Shown: in pieces, positions 46,371 to 57,662 of the stretch | Layout of the letters: the number at the start of each line of letters is the position of its first letter | Numbering within the stretch: the first letter of the stretch is position 1 | NCBI GenBank assembly: GCA_027627225.1 | Contig: CM051036.1 | Span: forward strand, 37,154,426 to 37,218,425 | DNA: 64,000 nucleotides | Origin: Congeria kusceri | Lineage: Eukaryota; Mollusca; Bivalvia; Myida; Dreissenidae | Direction of reading: 5' to 3' | Notes under the pieces: model-generated | Databases searched by the model: none | Seen by the model: the letters and a program-made list of their open reading frames with translations, nothing else | Told to the model about the DNA's origin: nothing | Made by a program: the position numbers and the translations under genes

Positions 46371-46703
46371 TTAAAGGACAGTTTCACACTTTTGGGCTGT
46401 GAGAAATCATATTCTAAAAGTGACTTTCCTTTCATATAATACATTTATTGTTCATATTTAAAGGTTTGAAAATCACATTGCTTGTGCACAGGTAAACTTT
46501 TGATGAATATCTGTTATTTTTCGATAAAAACTTGCTCCCTGGTAGACACACCCTAGTAATTTTGTAGACAAAAAGACATCATCAATATCAAAATAATTAT
46601 GTCTTGCATCATAAGATACAGTTGCAATAGATTCTACAAAGTCCTGTTTTAAACTTTTAAAGAAATGTTTTTCCAAACCCAAACTGTAAAACTGTCCCTT
46701 TAA
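46371..46703. mobile_element. Kolobok-like MITE (TTAA target)
   Basis: Flanked by TTAA at 46371-46374 and 46700-46703. The inner ends AGGACAGTTTCACACTTTTG and (inverted) AGGGACAGTTTTACAGTTTG form TIRs. About 333 bp. A minus-strand open frame inside it (46473-46757) runs over the right end and is taken as chance. Confidence 0.72.
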
Positions 46704-47557
46704 GGTCAACATACATGTATCATCTGGGATACACCATGGTCCATATTCCAGAAACATCTTAAGTTTATCTTAAAATATTTTCACTTAAGTTCTAATTTTT
46801 GTAATAGTTTTAAACTATTATATAAATGTTTGCATTTCTTTACAGTTACGTGAACAACAGTTAATAAAACATTGATAATAAATACACACTGGGCACAATT
46901 CTGACTAAATATGAAATAAAATGTTAATGTCTACTGTCATTCACCTTGTACCGATTGAGGGCGATTTTCCACTTGATTTACAGAAATAACTGTTTTTAAT
47001 TCAGAGATGTATTAACAAACATGTTTATTGATAGATCTTTGTTTGATTACATATGAACAAATATGTTGGACTGGTTATCATTGAATTTTTTATGTTAAAT
47101 TTACCTTAGTGACGACTGCCATTTGCGAAGAGTACACGTCAGGCGCGGGAACAGGAGTTGGAGTTAGACTAGAGGGAGTGGAAATATATTCAGTATGGCA
47201 GTATGCTCCAACCTGTACTGTACCTATATTTTCGCATAAATTTTATTTTTTGCAGAACGATGCTAGATTATATGCGCGATAGCATAGTTTAGTTTTTTGC
47301 AGAGATTCAAGACGTGTACTGACCTTTTGTCACAACATCACAGGAACAGAAAGCTGATAAACTTTGGTGAGAAAGTACTTTTCAGCTATACAAATCCCGC
47401 CTCTTCAAATCCGCCTATGCACGTGTATCGGGGCTAGTTTAGGCACTTGCTTAGTCAGTGGTTAGCGTCTGGTCCTACCCTCGTGCATATTGTGTACAGA
47501 ATTTAATAAAGCAAACATTAATTGCAAGTGGGTACAGTTGGTCAAGTTACTCAATCA
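46704..47557. other. Gene-less stretch
   Basis: No feature supported. Confidence 0.45.
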
Positions 47558-47722
47558 TGTTGCGCGTCATGAGAAAACCGGTCATAATGCATGTGCGTCA
47601 AGTGTCGTCCCGGATTAGCCTGTGCAGCCCGCACAGGCTAATCCGGGACGGCACTTTCCGCTTTTATGGTATTTTCTGTTTGAAGGAGGTCTCTTCTAAA
47701 CATAAATCCACTGTAGGCGGAA
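47558..47722. mobile_element. Palindromic MITE family, copy 4 (truncated)
   Basis: Left TIR TGTTGCGCGTCATGAGAAAA, complete inner palindrome (GATTAGCCTGTGCAGCCCGC onward) and CTTTTATGGTATTTTCTG. It stops after GTAGGCGGAAATTA, so the right arm is missing. Confidence 0.88.
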
Positions 47723-47835
47723 ATTAAAATAAAATTCATTATTGCAGTGTCATGCACTTAAATGTAGAGTTTGCGGGAATAAACTGAATGTATTCGTTTA
47801 TGTATTGATCCACTTTTGTCAATAAACCGTCATAC

Positions 47836-49381
47836 TCACGGCCTGTACCCGGATAACCCTAACGCAGTGCAGCGACCCTAACGCAGCGCCTATATGGCGG
47901 ATGGAAAGTCGGGGCTACTTTGTTTTATCCATATTTTTCTTATGTACAGGTATGTTTTGGTTGTAATATCCGTCTTCATTGATCAAATAAGTAGTAAATT
48001 CAACATACCTAATGTTACATCTAGCAATTATTGAGTTGTGAGATGGAATGCTGAGGAACAAGGCCAAACATCTTAAAAAATACTAAGATGCTTTAAATTG
48101 CCATATTATTTTGCTGTTTGGAAGCAAACATATACTGCTTCAAAACCCGTTTACACTGTGTTGTTATCCCATCGGATATGGACACAATACTCGTTCGAAT
48201 GTGCAGACTGCGAGAAAATGGATAAGAACCGAATTTCTAGTTGATAATAACTGAACGCAATGTACTAGGAACGGATAAAAACCAAACCAACGTATAAAAC
48301 CTGACGAATAAATACCTAATCGACTAATATTCTCTATTATTGAATGAATATACATGTATGCTGAGCGACTATAATGGACCTCTATATATTTCTATTTTCA
48401 TTCCAATCGTACTGTATAATTTGCTCGTTCACGAGTGACACTTTTTAACGTGTATTTACATATAAAACGTAATCATGAAAACCTTGGTTGAAAAGCGCGA
48501 ACTTTTGCTGGACGAATATATAGTTGGAAGTATGGGTATCGCTCGAAATTCTATCCTGATAGAGTGCCAAACGATTTTCAAAGACAGAACAAATCAATTA
48601 TTTTTAAAGACGATGTAGTATATATAGTTCAAAATAATGAAAGTGGAACACCCTTAAAAATATAAAAGCATAGAACGCATTCATAGTGACCCTCTTGTGA
48701 ATATATTTGAACGTCCAAAGTTTAAGTCTGTATAATACTTTTTTTTTATTGTAATACATCTTCTGATATTTTAGAGGAAATGATTGAACAATCACATTCA
48801 TAACACTAACAGAAATTTTTTAATATATACAGGACAAACAGATATCTTATTTTTCAGTTTGTTACGTAATTATCCTTTTTACTTTCGCACTTATCCATCA
48901 CAGTTTCCTACATCAGTCGGGAATTATCCGCAAGCACATAACCACTTCACAATAAAGACAATGTTTTAGCTGTAAACATCGACTTTAAACGTTGATATGA
49001 TTACACATTGTCGTAGAGATGTTCATTTAACTAATATAGTTTTCAGGTAAGGTACTAATGCATTTAAGATATTTTAACGGGTCGGAAACATAAAATTATG
49101 GGGACTTTTTTAGGTACATTTTACTGACTTCAAGCATCATAAGAGTGATTGTCAAACAAAATATTACGTTCATTAACCACTGGACACTATAACTATTAAA
49201 ATATTTAAATTTATACTTAACACAAATATAACAACATGATAAAAACATGAAAAATAATAGCACATTGAGTCTCTGTGTCCGCCATTTTGGCACTGCGTTA
49301 GGGTCGCTGCACTGCGTTAGGGTCGCTGTACTGCGTTAGGGTCGCTGTACTGCGTTTGGATTATCCAGGTACAGGCCGTGA
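47836..49381. mobile_element. TIR element with subterminal CCCTAACGCAG repeats
   Basis: The ends TCACGGCCTGTACCCGGATA and (inverted) TCACGGCCTGTACCTGGATA are followed by tandem ~19-bp copies of CCCTAACGCAGTGCAGCGA: one and a half on the left (to 47903), about four on the right (from 49276). Both end at a GGCGGA boundary. Interior 1.4 kb, no transposase; its left two thirds is block B, also found at 42546. No clear target duplication. Confidence 0.85.
47919..48847 (+). repeat. Block B, copy 2, inside the TIR element
   Basis: Counterpart of 42546-43491, differing by scattered substitutions and a deletion of ~20 bp near 48072. Confidence 0.9.
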
Positions 49382-50249
49382 TAGTCTTCAGACTTCAAGT
49401 ATAAAATCCTAAGTAGAAGTATAATTTACTTCAATGCCCACTGAATACCAGTGAAATGCACATTATTTGGACATATACCCGGTATATAGCAGTAAATTAC
49501 ATTTGCGGAAATTGTCGTCTTGCAAGGTATGGGATATTTATAGTGGACAACGTTTGTTATTTACATATACACTATTAGCCTCCTCACACATAGACGAAAT
49601 CCCACCGACGTCAACTTGCGTGTACTGGCGAAAAGGACTTGAGCAAACTTCGTTCCTATTAGTATATGTACGTTGTACATCGTTGGTGGTGTTCGTGTGG
49701 ATGCGTTTGTGAGCTTTTGCGTCCGTTGCGATTAGTTTTGTTCGTCGGAAAATTTTGAGCATGTTGAAAAATTTGTGGCGATTAAAAGTTTCGTCGGTCA
49801 TTCGTTAAAATGCGTTTCCATACTTTAACCAATCGGAACGTCTTCGCTAAGCGTTCGTCAACTGGCGTTAGAGTTCGCGAGCTATCGGGTTGTGATCAGC
49901 TAATTTGCATATCAGGTGATATAGAACGATTCCATGACGAATCTTTGCGATAGTTTGCGAACTAGTACGATATGTAGCAAATATTTACGTATTGTAGCTA
50001 ATTCGATCCAAATTTCATGACGAATGAAAACGAATTGCAACGATTGGTTGACGTTAAGAAAACGAACGGCATGCGCTTGCATACGAATCATTACGAATGG
50101 TTACAAGGAATGCGAATCCACGCGAATCACAACGCATCTAAATTTCTTGAGAATTTTTGAGTACCTCAACAGCTTTGCGAAGACATGTCTAATTGCATAT
50201 ATAAAAGGAGAAGGCTAATTTCAAGATTATTAGTAATCCCTTCGTCAAA

Positions 50250-52122
50250 ATGGAAGACACACAACGCCTGATGCTGCAGTATGTGGCTGCTATGGCCCAC
50301 AAAGAAGTGTTCCAGCTACAACTTAACATCCACCAGTTTGTCACAGGCCGATTTATGTGGAGAAGAGGAGCAAGAGCACGTCGCATCTGGACACGACCAT
50401 GGTTGCATCACGAGAGACGGCGCCAATTTGGCATCTACGATCAGCTCATGGTTGAGCTCAGAAGAGAAGATCCTAGAAATTCCTCAGCATGCCAATAGAA
50501 ATGTATGATGAAATATTCGAGAGGGCCCGTCATCGCATGTGGAAACAACACACCTGCAACAGGGTGCCATTGGATCCAGGCCTCATGTTAGCTGCCACTC
50601 TACGCCAACTGGTTTCTGGTGCCAAGTATTCAGACATGCAGTACTCCTGGCGGGTCGCTGAGAACAGCCTCTCTGTAGTGGCAATAGAAGTCTGTCATGC
50701 TATATGTGAGGAGTATGCTGATAAAGTTATGACAGCCCCCTCCACACCTGAAGAATGGAAACAACTGGCCGACGGTTTGCTCAAGAAGTGGAACTTTCCT
50801 AATTGTGTTGCTTCCATTGATGGCAAACACATAGCCACCAGGAAGCCTGCCAGCTCTGGTTACTTATATTATCATTATACGGGTTTCTTGAGCATCATCT
50901 TACTGGCCATTGTCGACTCGGACTACAAGTTCGTGTGGTGTGACCTGGGTAGTGAGTATAAGTCCTCATAAATTTTACTACATGTGTAATTAAATGTATA
51001 TAAATTATATACATGTATTGCTATTTGCAATGTATACTGACAATTTCTTATCCTGTATTTTCAGGATATGGTTCAAGTGGAGTTGCCAGGATCTATAATG
51101 CATCGGAATTCCTGGAGATGGTGGAGAATGGTACCATTGGATTTCCAGACCCACAGCCCTTTCTCTGTGACACCGCCGACATGCCATTTTTCTTGGTGGG
51201 GGATGACGCCTTCAGCCTCAGTGCTGAAACCCTATCGACATAGAGCCTTGACCATAGAGGAAAGAATTCTGAACTACCGGTTATCCAGGGCTAGGAGGGT
51301 ATCAGAAAACGCATTTGGCATTTTGGCCAACCGATTCCAGGTAATTATCTATTTTTTGGCAAAACATAATTTCATTTATAAAAGATTTTTTTTCATGTTA
51401 TATTTTTACGCTTGGCAATATTTGTCTTCTGTCATTGCAGATACTTCTCACCAAGATGAACCACAGTTCATCCACAGTGAGTCTGATTGTCAAGAAATTC
51501 TGCATTCTCCACAACTTGATGAGGATGAGGTAGTATAATTCATGAGACGTGCTGCGAATTTAGTGTTACTTTTTATATAGGGCTAAATTCGCTGGAACGT
51601 CTCATCGCCGAAAGACCATTTATGTGGTGGAAACCTAAAAGTTTAAATTTTCATTAATTTCCATTATGTGCGAAAATAAAGTTATAAATCAACGTATTTT
51701 ACTTAAACAACACCTTAACTGCTTAATATGTGCCGAAATTTACCTAGAACATGCGTTTAATTCCGATTTAAACTTGCGAATAAATCTACATTCATGTACA
51801 GTACACTATGTTTACCGTGCCTTGTTTAACCCTTCAAATATGCTTCAACCAATCGGATGATGAATGATAGAATTGAATGACCAATCGCGTGAAAGTAGCG
51901 ACGAAAATCCTGTCGCTACTCTATAGACATATAGGAAGAAATTTCCACCACATAATTGGTCTTTCCCCGGTTAGGCCCCGCCAATATTTCCCATATAAAA
52001 AGTAGCTCAATATTGGCACAGGGCCTAACTTGTTATGCTAGAGGATGAGGTACCCCACTATGCAGAATGCACTGGTTGACCATGAGGATAGAAGAGGCGA
52101 CCTGGTTCCTGGAGAACCATAG
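50250..52122 (+). pseudogene. Harbinger transposase, interrupted
   Basis: The N-terminal part (50250-50490, ending DQLMVELRREDPRNS) continues after a frameshift into MPIEMYDEIFERARHRMW. The DDE core follows: CVASIDGKHI, YYHYTGFLSIILLAIVDSDY, then intron 1 (50949-51064, in-frame DLG/YGSSG), FFLVGDDAFSL, a second frameshift near 51220, NYRLSRARRVSENAFGILAN, intron 2 (51341-51440) and ILLTKMNHSSSTVSLIVKKF. The last exon is cut by the 510-bp MITE at 51530; removing it restores LMRMRYPTMQNALVDHEDRR up to a TAG at 52120. Two frameshifts and the insertion make it nonfunctional. No Myb-type second ORF is seen in the element. Confidence 0.88.
51531..52040. mobile_element. 510-bp hairpin-ended MITE with 10-bp target duplication
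   Basis: Flanked by perfect 10-bp repeats GAGGATGAGG (51521-51530, 52041-52050). Ends TAGTATAA and (inverted) TAGCATAA open ~100-bp imperfect TIRs. Each end is itself a hairpin: left stem GCGAATTTAG/CTAAATTCGC, right stem GCCAATATT/AATATTGG, both around a conserved TACTTTTTATATRGG loop. A further inner arm (GACCATTTATGTGGTGGAAA) is also inverted. The 10-bp duplication suggests a Mutator-type transposase (inference). Confidence 0.9.
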
Positions 52123-52567
52123 GAGTGGTCGCAACTTGCAGGATACCAGGACTGTGCATATCAGGGGCCACAACACAGCAACCAAAAATGGGAAGATTGT
52201 GAGAAATACTCTCAAGCACTGGGTCGGATGCGGGAATACCGTTTCGGAAAGCTTCGGACGGCTTCGGAAGCATGCGTTATCATGCGCAAAATTGCGCTTA
52301 AGTTCGCATGTTTGCGCTTTTAATCGCAAACGGAAAGAACAACTATTGTTTGTGCGACCCAACGCATCCTAGCGTATAAGAGTAACCGTTCGTCATACTT
52401 CTTAAATCATTCGCAACAAATAGCTCCACTACGTTTTCTTTTCGTTATATTTCAAACAGTGTAACACATTTTCAAGCAGTTTTCGGTAAAACTTCGCCAA
52501 GTTTGACAAATTTACCCGATTCGCAAAACTGCGTTCAATGGATTCGCCTATGTGTGAGGAAGCCTTA

Positions 52568-53744
52568 AACGATCAAGACTGTTGAAAAATCTATAAATGA
52601 AAGGATTTCAGTTGTAACAACAACAAAAATAAAGTTGTTATATGGGTACAATGGAGGTCATGCACGTGTAATTTTGAATAAATATCAATTATTAGTGCTG
52701 GTATATATTAAAGGTAAAAATAAGAAAAAAATACATGTGTTTGTTTGGCCCATTTTTCATTGTACGTTTTACGTCAGAATTGTGAGCATCGTGAACAATT
52801 ATGAAATCCACATGTATTTTTACAAGCTCATATGGTTAGATCGCGCCGCTGTGTCATTTATGGATGCTTTGCAAATCTTATAATTTAGAAATTTACGAGC
52901 CATTAAACTTTCTTCAATGCAGAAGCCGTTGTATTGCACAATATAATATCATTTACGTGTGAGTTTCCTTTCCTATCTACAGTCCCTTCAAGGGAATATA
53001 TTGCGACACGTGAAACCATACCATGCACACATTTTACAATGAACATATTCAACAATGGGGCAGATACACCTTAAATCAATATATGATTTTGAAAGCGCTA
53101 TTGATCTCGATATACCATAACACACAACTTGTTAAGCGGTCGATCGAGTACATACTTACCAATTCAGAAGATATATTACTCCAGTAATAAATATTACCAT
53201 AACTGACTTAACTGTGAATATATTCTATAGGCGTTTAGTATTTCACTATATCAGATTTTGTTTTATGCAAATTGTATATTTTGGAATATGTAGCTGAACG
53301 GTTAGTGCGTTTAGTGTTATGGTAAACATCAGAAGCGGTATTGTCCTATTTTTAAATGTAAATGAGCAAAACATATGCCTGGCACGAGCATTTGTTTAAT
53401 TATGATACGCCTTCTATTTATGACTTTAAATAGAGCACCTAGTAATTACATGTATACTTCATTGTCTATGTGTATATGTATATGCAAGGGCCCTGTGGCC
53501 ATGTAGCAAATAAAAAATGAATTGAAATCAATTTTAATATATAAGTCATGAAAACAAATGTGATTATATCAAAATACACGTTTAACTTCACAATTGTTAG
53601 CAAATTTTAAACAAACTATATCTTTATCAAATTTAGAAAATAATTTAGACAAGGTATTGTATAGAAAAGCATGAGTTTATTTGACTACATTAGTTCCGTT
53701 GTTATAACAATTATCTCTATTTCCATTTCTACTATATGTTAAGT
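52568..53744. other. Gene-less stretch
   Basis: AT-rich, nothing recognised. Confidence 0.45.
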
Positions 53745-56700
53745 ACGTCATTGATATTGCATTGATATACTGGTAGACATTGGTATTACATTGATATACT
53801 GGTAGACATTGATATTGCATTGATATACTGGTAGTCATTGTTATTACATTGATATACTGGTAGACATTGATATTACATTGATATACTAGTAGTCATTGTT
53901 ATTACATTGATATACTGGTAGACATTGATATTGCATTGATATACTGGTAGACATTGGTATTACATTGATATACTGGTAGACATTGATATTACATTGATAT
54001 ACTGGTAGACATTGGTATTACATTGATATACTGGTAGACATTGATATTACATTGATATACTGGTAGTCATTGATATTACATTGATATACTGGTAGACATT
54101 GATATTACATTGATATACTGGTAGACATTGATATTACATTGATATACTGGTAGACATTGATATTACATTGATATACTGGTAGTCATTGATATTGCATTGA
54201 TATACTGGTAGTCATTGATATTGCATTGATATACTGGTAGACAGTGATATTGCATTGATATACTGGTAGACATTGATATTGCATTGATATACTGGTAGAC
54301 ATTGATATTACATTGATATACTGGTAGTCATTGATATTGCATTGATATACTGGTAGACATTGATATTGCATTGATATACTGGTAGTCATTGATATTGCAT
54401 TGATATACTGGTAGACATAGATATTACATTGATATACTGGTAGACATTGATATTGCATTGATATACTGGTAGTCATTGATATTGCATTGATATACTGGTA
54501 GACATTGATATTACATTGATATACTGGTAGACATTGATATTGCATTGATATACTGGTAGTCATTGATATTGCATTGATATACTGGTAGACATTGATATTA
54601 CATTGATATACTGGTAGACATTGATATTACATTGATATACTGGTAGACATTGATATTACATTGATATACTGGTAGTCATTGATATTGCATTGATATACTG
54701 GTAGTCATTGATATTACATTGATATACTGGTAGACATTGATATTACATTGATATACTGGTAGTCATTGATATTGCATTGATATACTGGTAGACATTGATA
54801 TTACATTGATATACTGGTAGACATTGATATTACATTGATATACTGGTAGACATTGATATTACATTGATATACTGGTAGACATTGATATTACATTGATATA
54901 CTGGTAGACATTGATATTGCATTGATATACTGGTAGACATTGATATTGCATTGATATACTGGTAGACATTGATATTGCATTGATATACTGGTAGTCATTG
55001 ATATTACATTGATATACTGGTAGTCATTGATATTACATTGATATACTGGTAGACATTGATATTACATTGATATACTGGTAGACATTGATATTGCATTGAT
55101 ATACTGGTAGACATTGATATTACATTGATATACTGCTAGACATTGATATTACATTGATATACTGGTAGACATTGACATTACATTGATATACTGTTAGACA
55201 TTGATATTACATTGATATACTGGTAGACATTGATATTACATTGATATACTGGTAGACATTGATATTGCATTGATATACTGGTAGACATTGATATTGCATT
55301 GATATACTGGTAGTCATTGATATTACATTGATATACTGGTAGACATTGATATTACATTGATATACTGGTAGACATTGATATTGCATTGATATACTGGTAG
55401 ACATTGATATTACATTGATATACTGGTAGACATTGATATTACATTGATATACTGGTAGACATTGATATTACGTTGATATACCGATAGACATTGATATTAC
55501 ATTGATATACTGGTAGACATTGATATTGCATTGATATACTGGTAGTCATTGATATTACATTGATATACTGGTAGACATTGATATTACATTGATATACTGG
55601 TAGTCATTGATATTGCATTGATATACTGGTAGACATTGATATTGCATTGATATACTGGTAGTCATTGATATTGCATTGATAAACTGGTAGTCATTTATAT
55701 TGCATTGATATACTGGTAGTCATTGATATTGCATTGATATACTGGTAGTCATTGATATTACATTGATATACTGGTAGACATTGATATTACATTGATATAC
55801 TGGTAGACATTGATATTACATTGATATACTGGTAGACATTGATATACTGGTTGACATTGATATTACATTGATATACTGGTAGACATTGATATTATATTGA
55901 TATACTGGTAGACATTGATATTACATTGATATACTGGTAGACATTGATATTACATTGATATACTGGTAGACATTGATATTACATTGATATACTGGTAGAC
56001 ATTGATATTACATTGATATACTGGTAGACATTGATATTACATTGATATACTGGTAGTCATTGATATTACATTGATATACTGGTAGACATTGATATTACAT
56101 TGATATACTGGTAGACATTGATATTACATTGATATACTGGTAGTCATTGATATTACATTGATATACTGGTAGTCATTGATATTACATTGATATACTGGTA
56201 GACATTGATATTACATTGATATACTGGTAGTCATTGATATTACATTGATATACTGGTAGACATTGATATTACATTGATATACTGGTAGACATTGATATAC
56301 TGGTAGACATTGATATTACATTGATATACTGGTAGACATTGATATTACATTGATATACAGGTAGACATTGATATTACATTGATATACTGGTAGACATTGA
56401 TATTACATTGATATACTGGTAGACATTGATATTACATTGATATACTGGTAGTCATTGATATTACATTGATATACTGGTAGACATTGATATTGCATTGATA
56501 TACTGGTAGTCATTGATATTACATTGATATACTGGTAGACATTGATATTACATTGATATACTGGTAGACATTGATATACTGGTAGACATTGATATTACAT
56601 TGATATACTGGTAGACATTGATATTACATTGATATACTGGTAGACATTGATATTACATTGATATACTGGTAGACATTGATATTACATTGATATACTGGTA

Positions 56701-57475
56701 GACATTGATATTACATTGATATACTGGTAGACATTGATATTACATTGATATACTGGTAGACATTGATATTACATTGATATACTGGTAGACATTGATATTA
56801 CATTGATATACTGGTAGACATTGATATTACATTGATATACTGGTAGACATTGATATTACATTGATATACTGGTAGACATTGATATTACATTGATATACTG
56901 GTAGTCATTGATATTACATTTATTTACTGGTTGACATTGATATTACATTGATATACTGGTAGACATTGATATTACATTGATATACTGGTAGTCATTGATA
57001 TTACATTTATTTACTGGTTGACATTGATATTACATTGATATACTGGTAGACATTGATATTACATTGATATACTGGTAGACATTGATATTACATTGATATA
57101 CTGGTAGACATTGATATTACATTGATATACTGGTAGACATTGATATTACATTGATATACTGGTAGACATTGATATTACATTGAGATACTGGTTGACATTG
57201 ATATACTGGTAGACATTGATATTACATTGATATACTGGTAGACATTGATATTACATTGATATACTGGTAGTCATTGATATTACATAGATATACTGGTAGT
57301 CATTGATATTACATTGATATACTGGTAGACATTGATATTACATTGATATACTGGTAGACATTGATATTACATTGATATACTGGTAGACATTGATATTACA
57401 TTGATATACTGGTAGACATTGATATTACATTGATATACTGGTAGACATTGATATTACATTGATATACTGGTAGAC
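53745..57475 (+). repeat. Minisatellite, 29-bp unit, ~128 copies
   Basis: The unit contains TTGATATACTGGTAGACA followed by TTGATATTACA. Two positions vary: GACATT/GTCATT and ATTACATT/ATTGCATT. The left half mixes all forms; from about 55750 the GAC/ATTAC form dominates and the G variant almost disappears. Shortened units (a missing ATTACATTGATAT) occur near 55845, 56290, 56570 and 57195. Its open frames are periodic artefacts with 29-residue repeats. Confidence 0.97.
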
Positions 57476-57662
57476 AAAACTGATGATGTATAGCGAGGCG
57501 AAAAATGACGCTGTAAACTGTGATCGATTTGAAACGGATGATAAAACAAAAACGGTTACCATGTATTTACAATATCCGATAATAAGGAAAGAATAACTGG
57601 TATTAAAATATTCGATTGTTTCCATAAAAGTATATTATATGCGAAATGCTTTATTTTCGTAG

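Larger units (their letters stand above)
49578..52564 (+). mobile_element. PIF/Harbinger DNA transposon
   Basis: Left TIR GCCTCCTCACACATAGACGA and inverted right TIR GGCTTCCTCACACATAGGCG. TTA lies at both flanks (49575-49577, 52565-52567), the classic Harbinger target if one base is lost from the left TIR. It carries a broken, intron-containing transposase (50250-52122) and a nested MITE (51531-52040). Confidence 0.88.

Noticed and set aside
46473..46757. 94-aa minus-strand frame
   Set aside because: Mostly inside a TTAA-flanked MITE and crossing its end; no similarity recognised.
54183..57625. Minus-strand frames with a 29-residue repeat (QYQCLPVYQCNI type)
   Set aside because: Created by the 29-bp period; they break wherever a unit is shortened, and no promoter or splice signal was seen.
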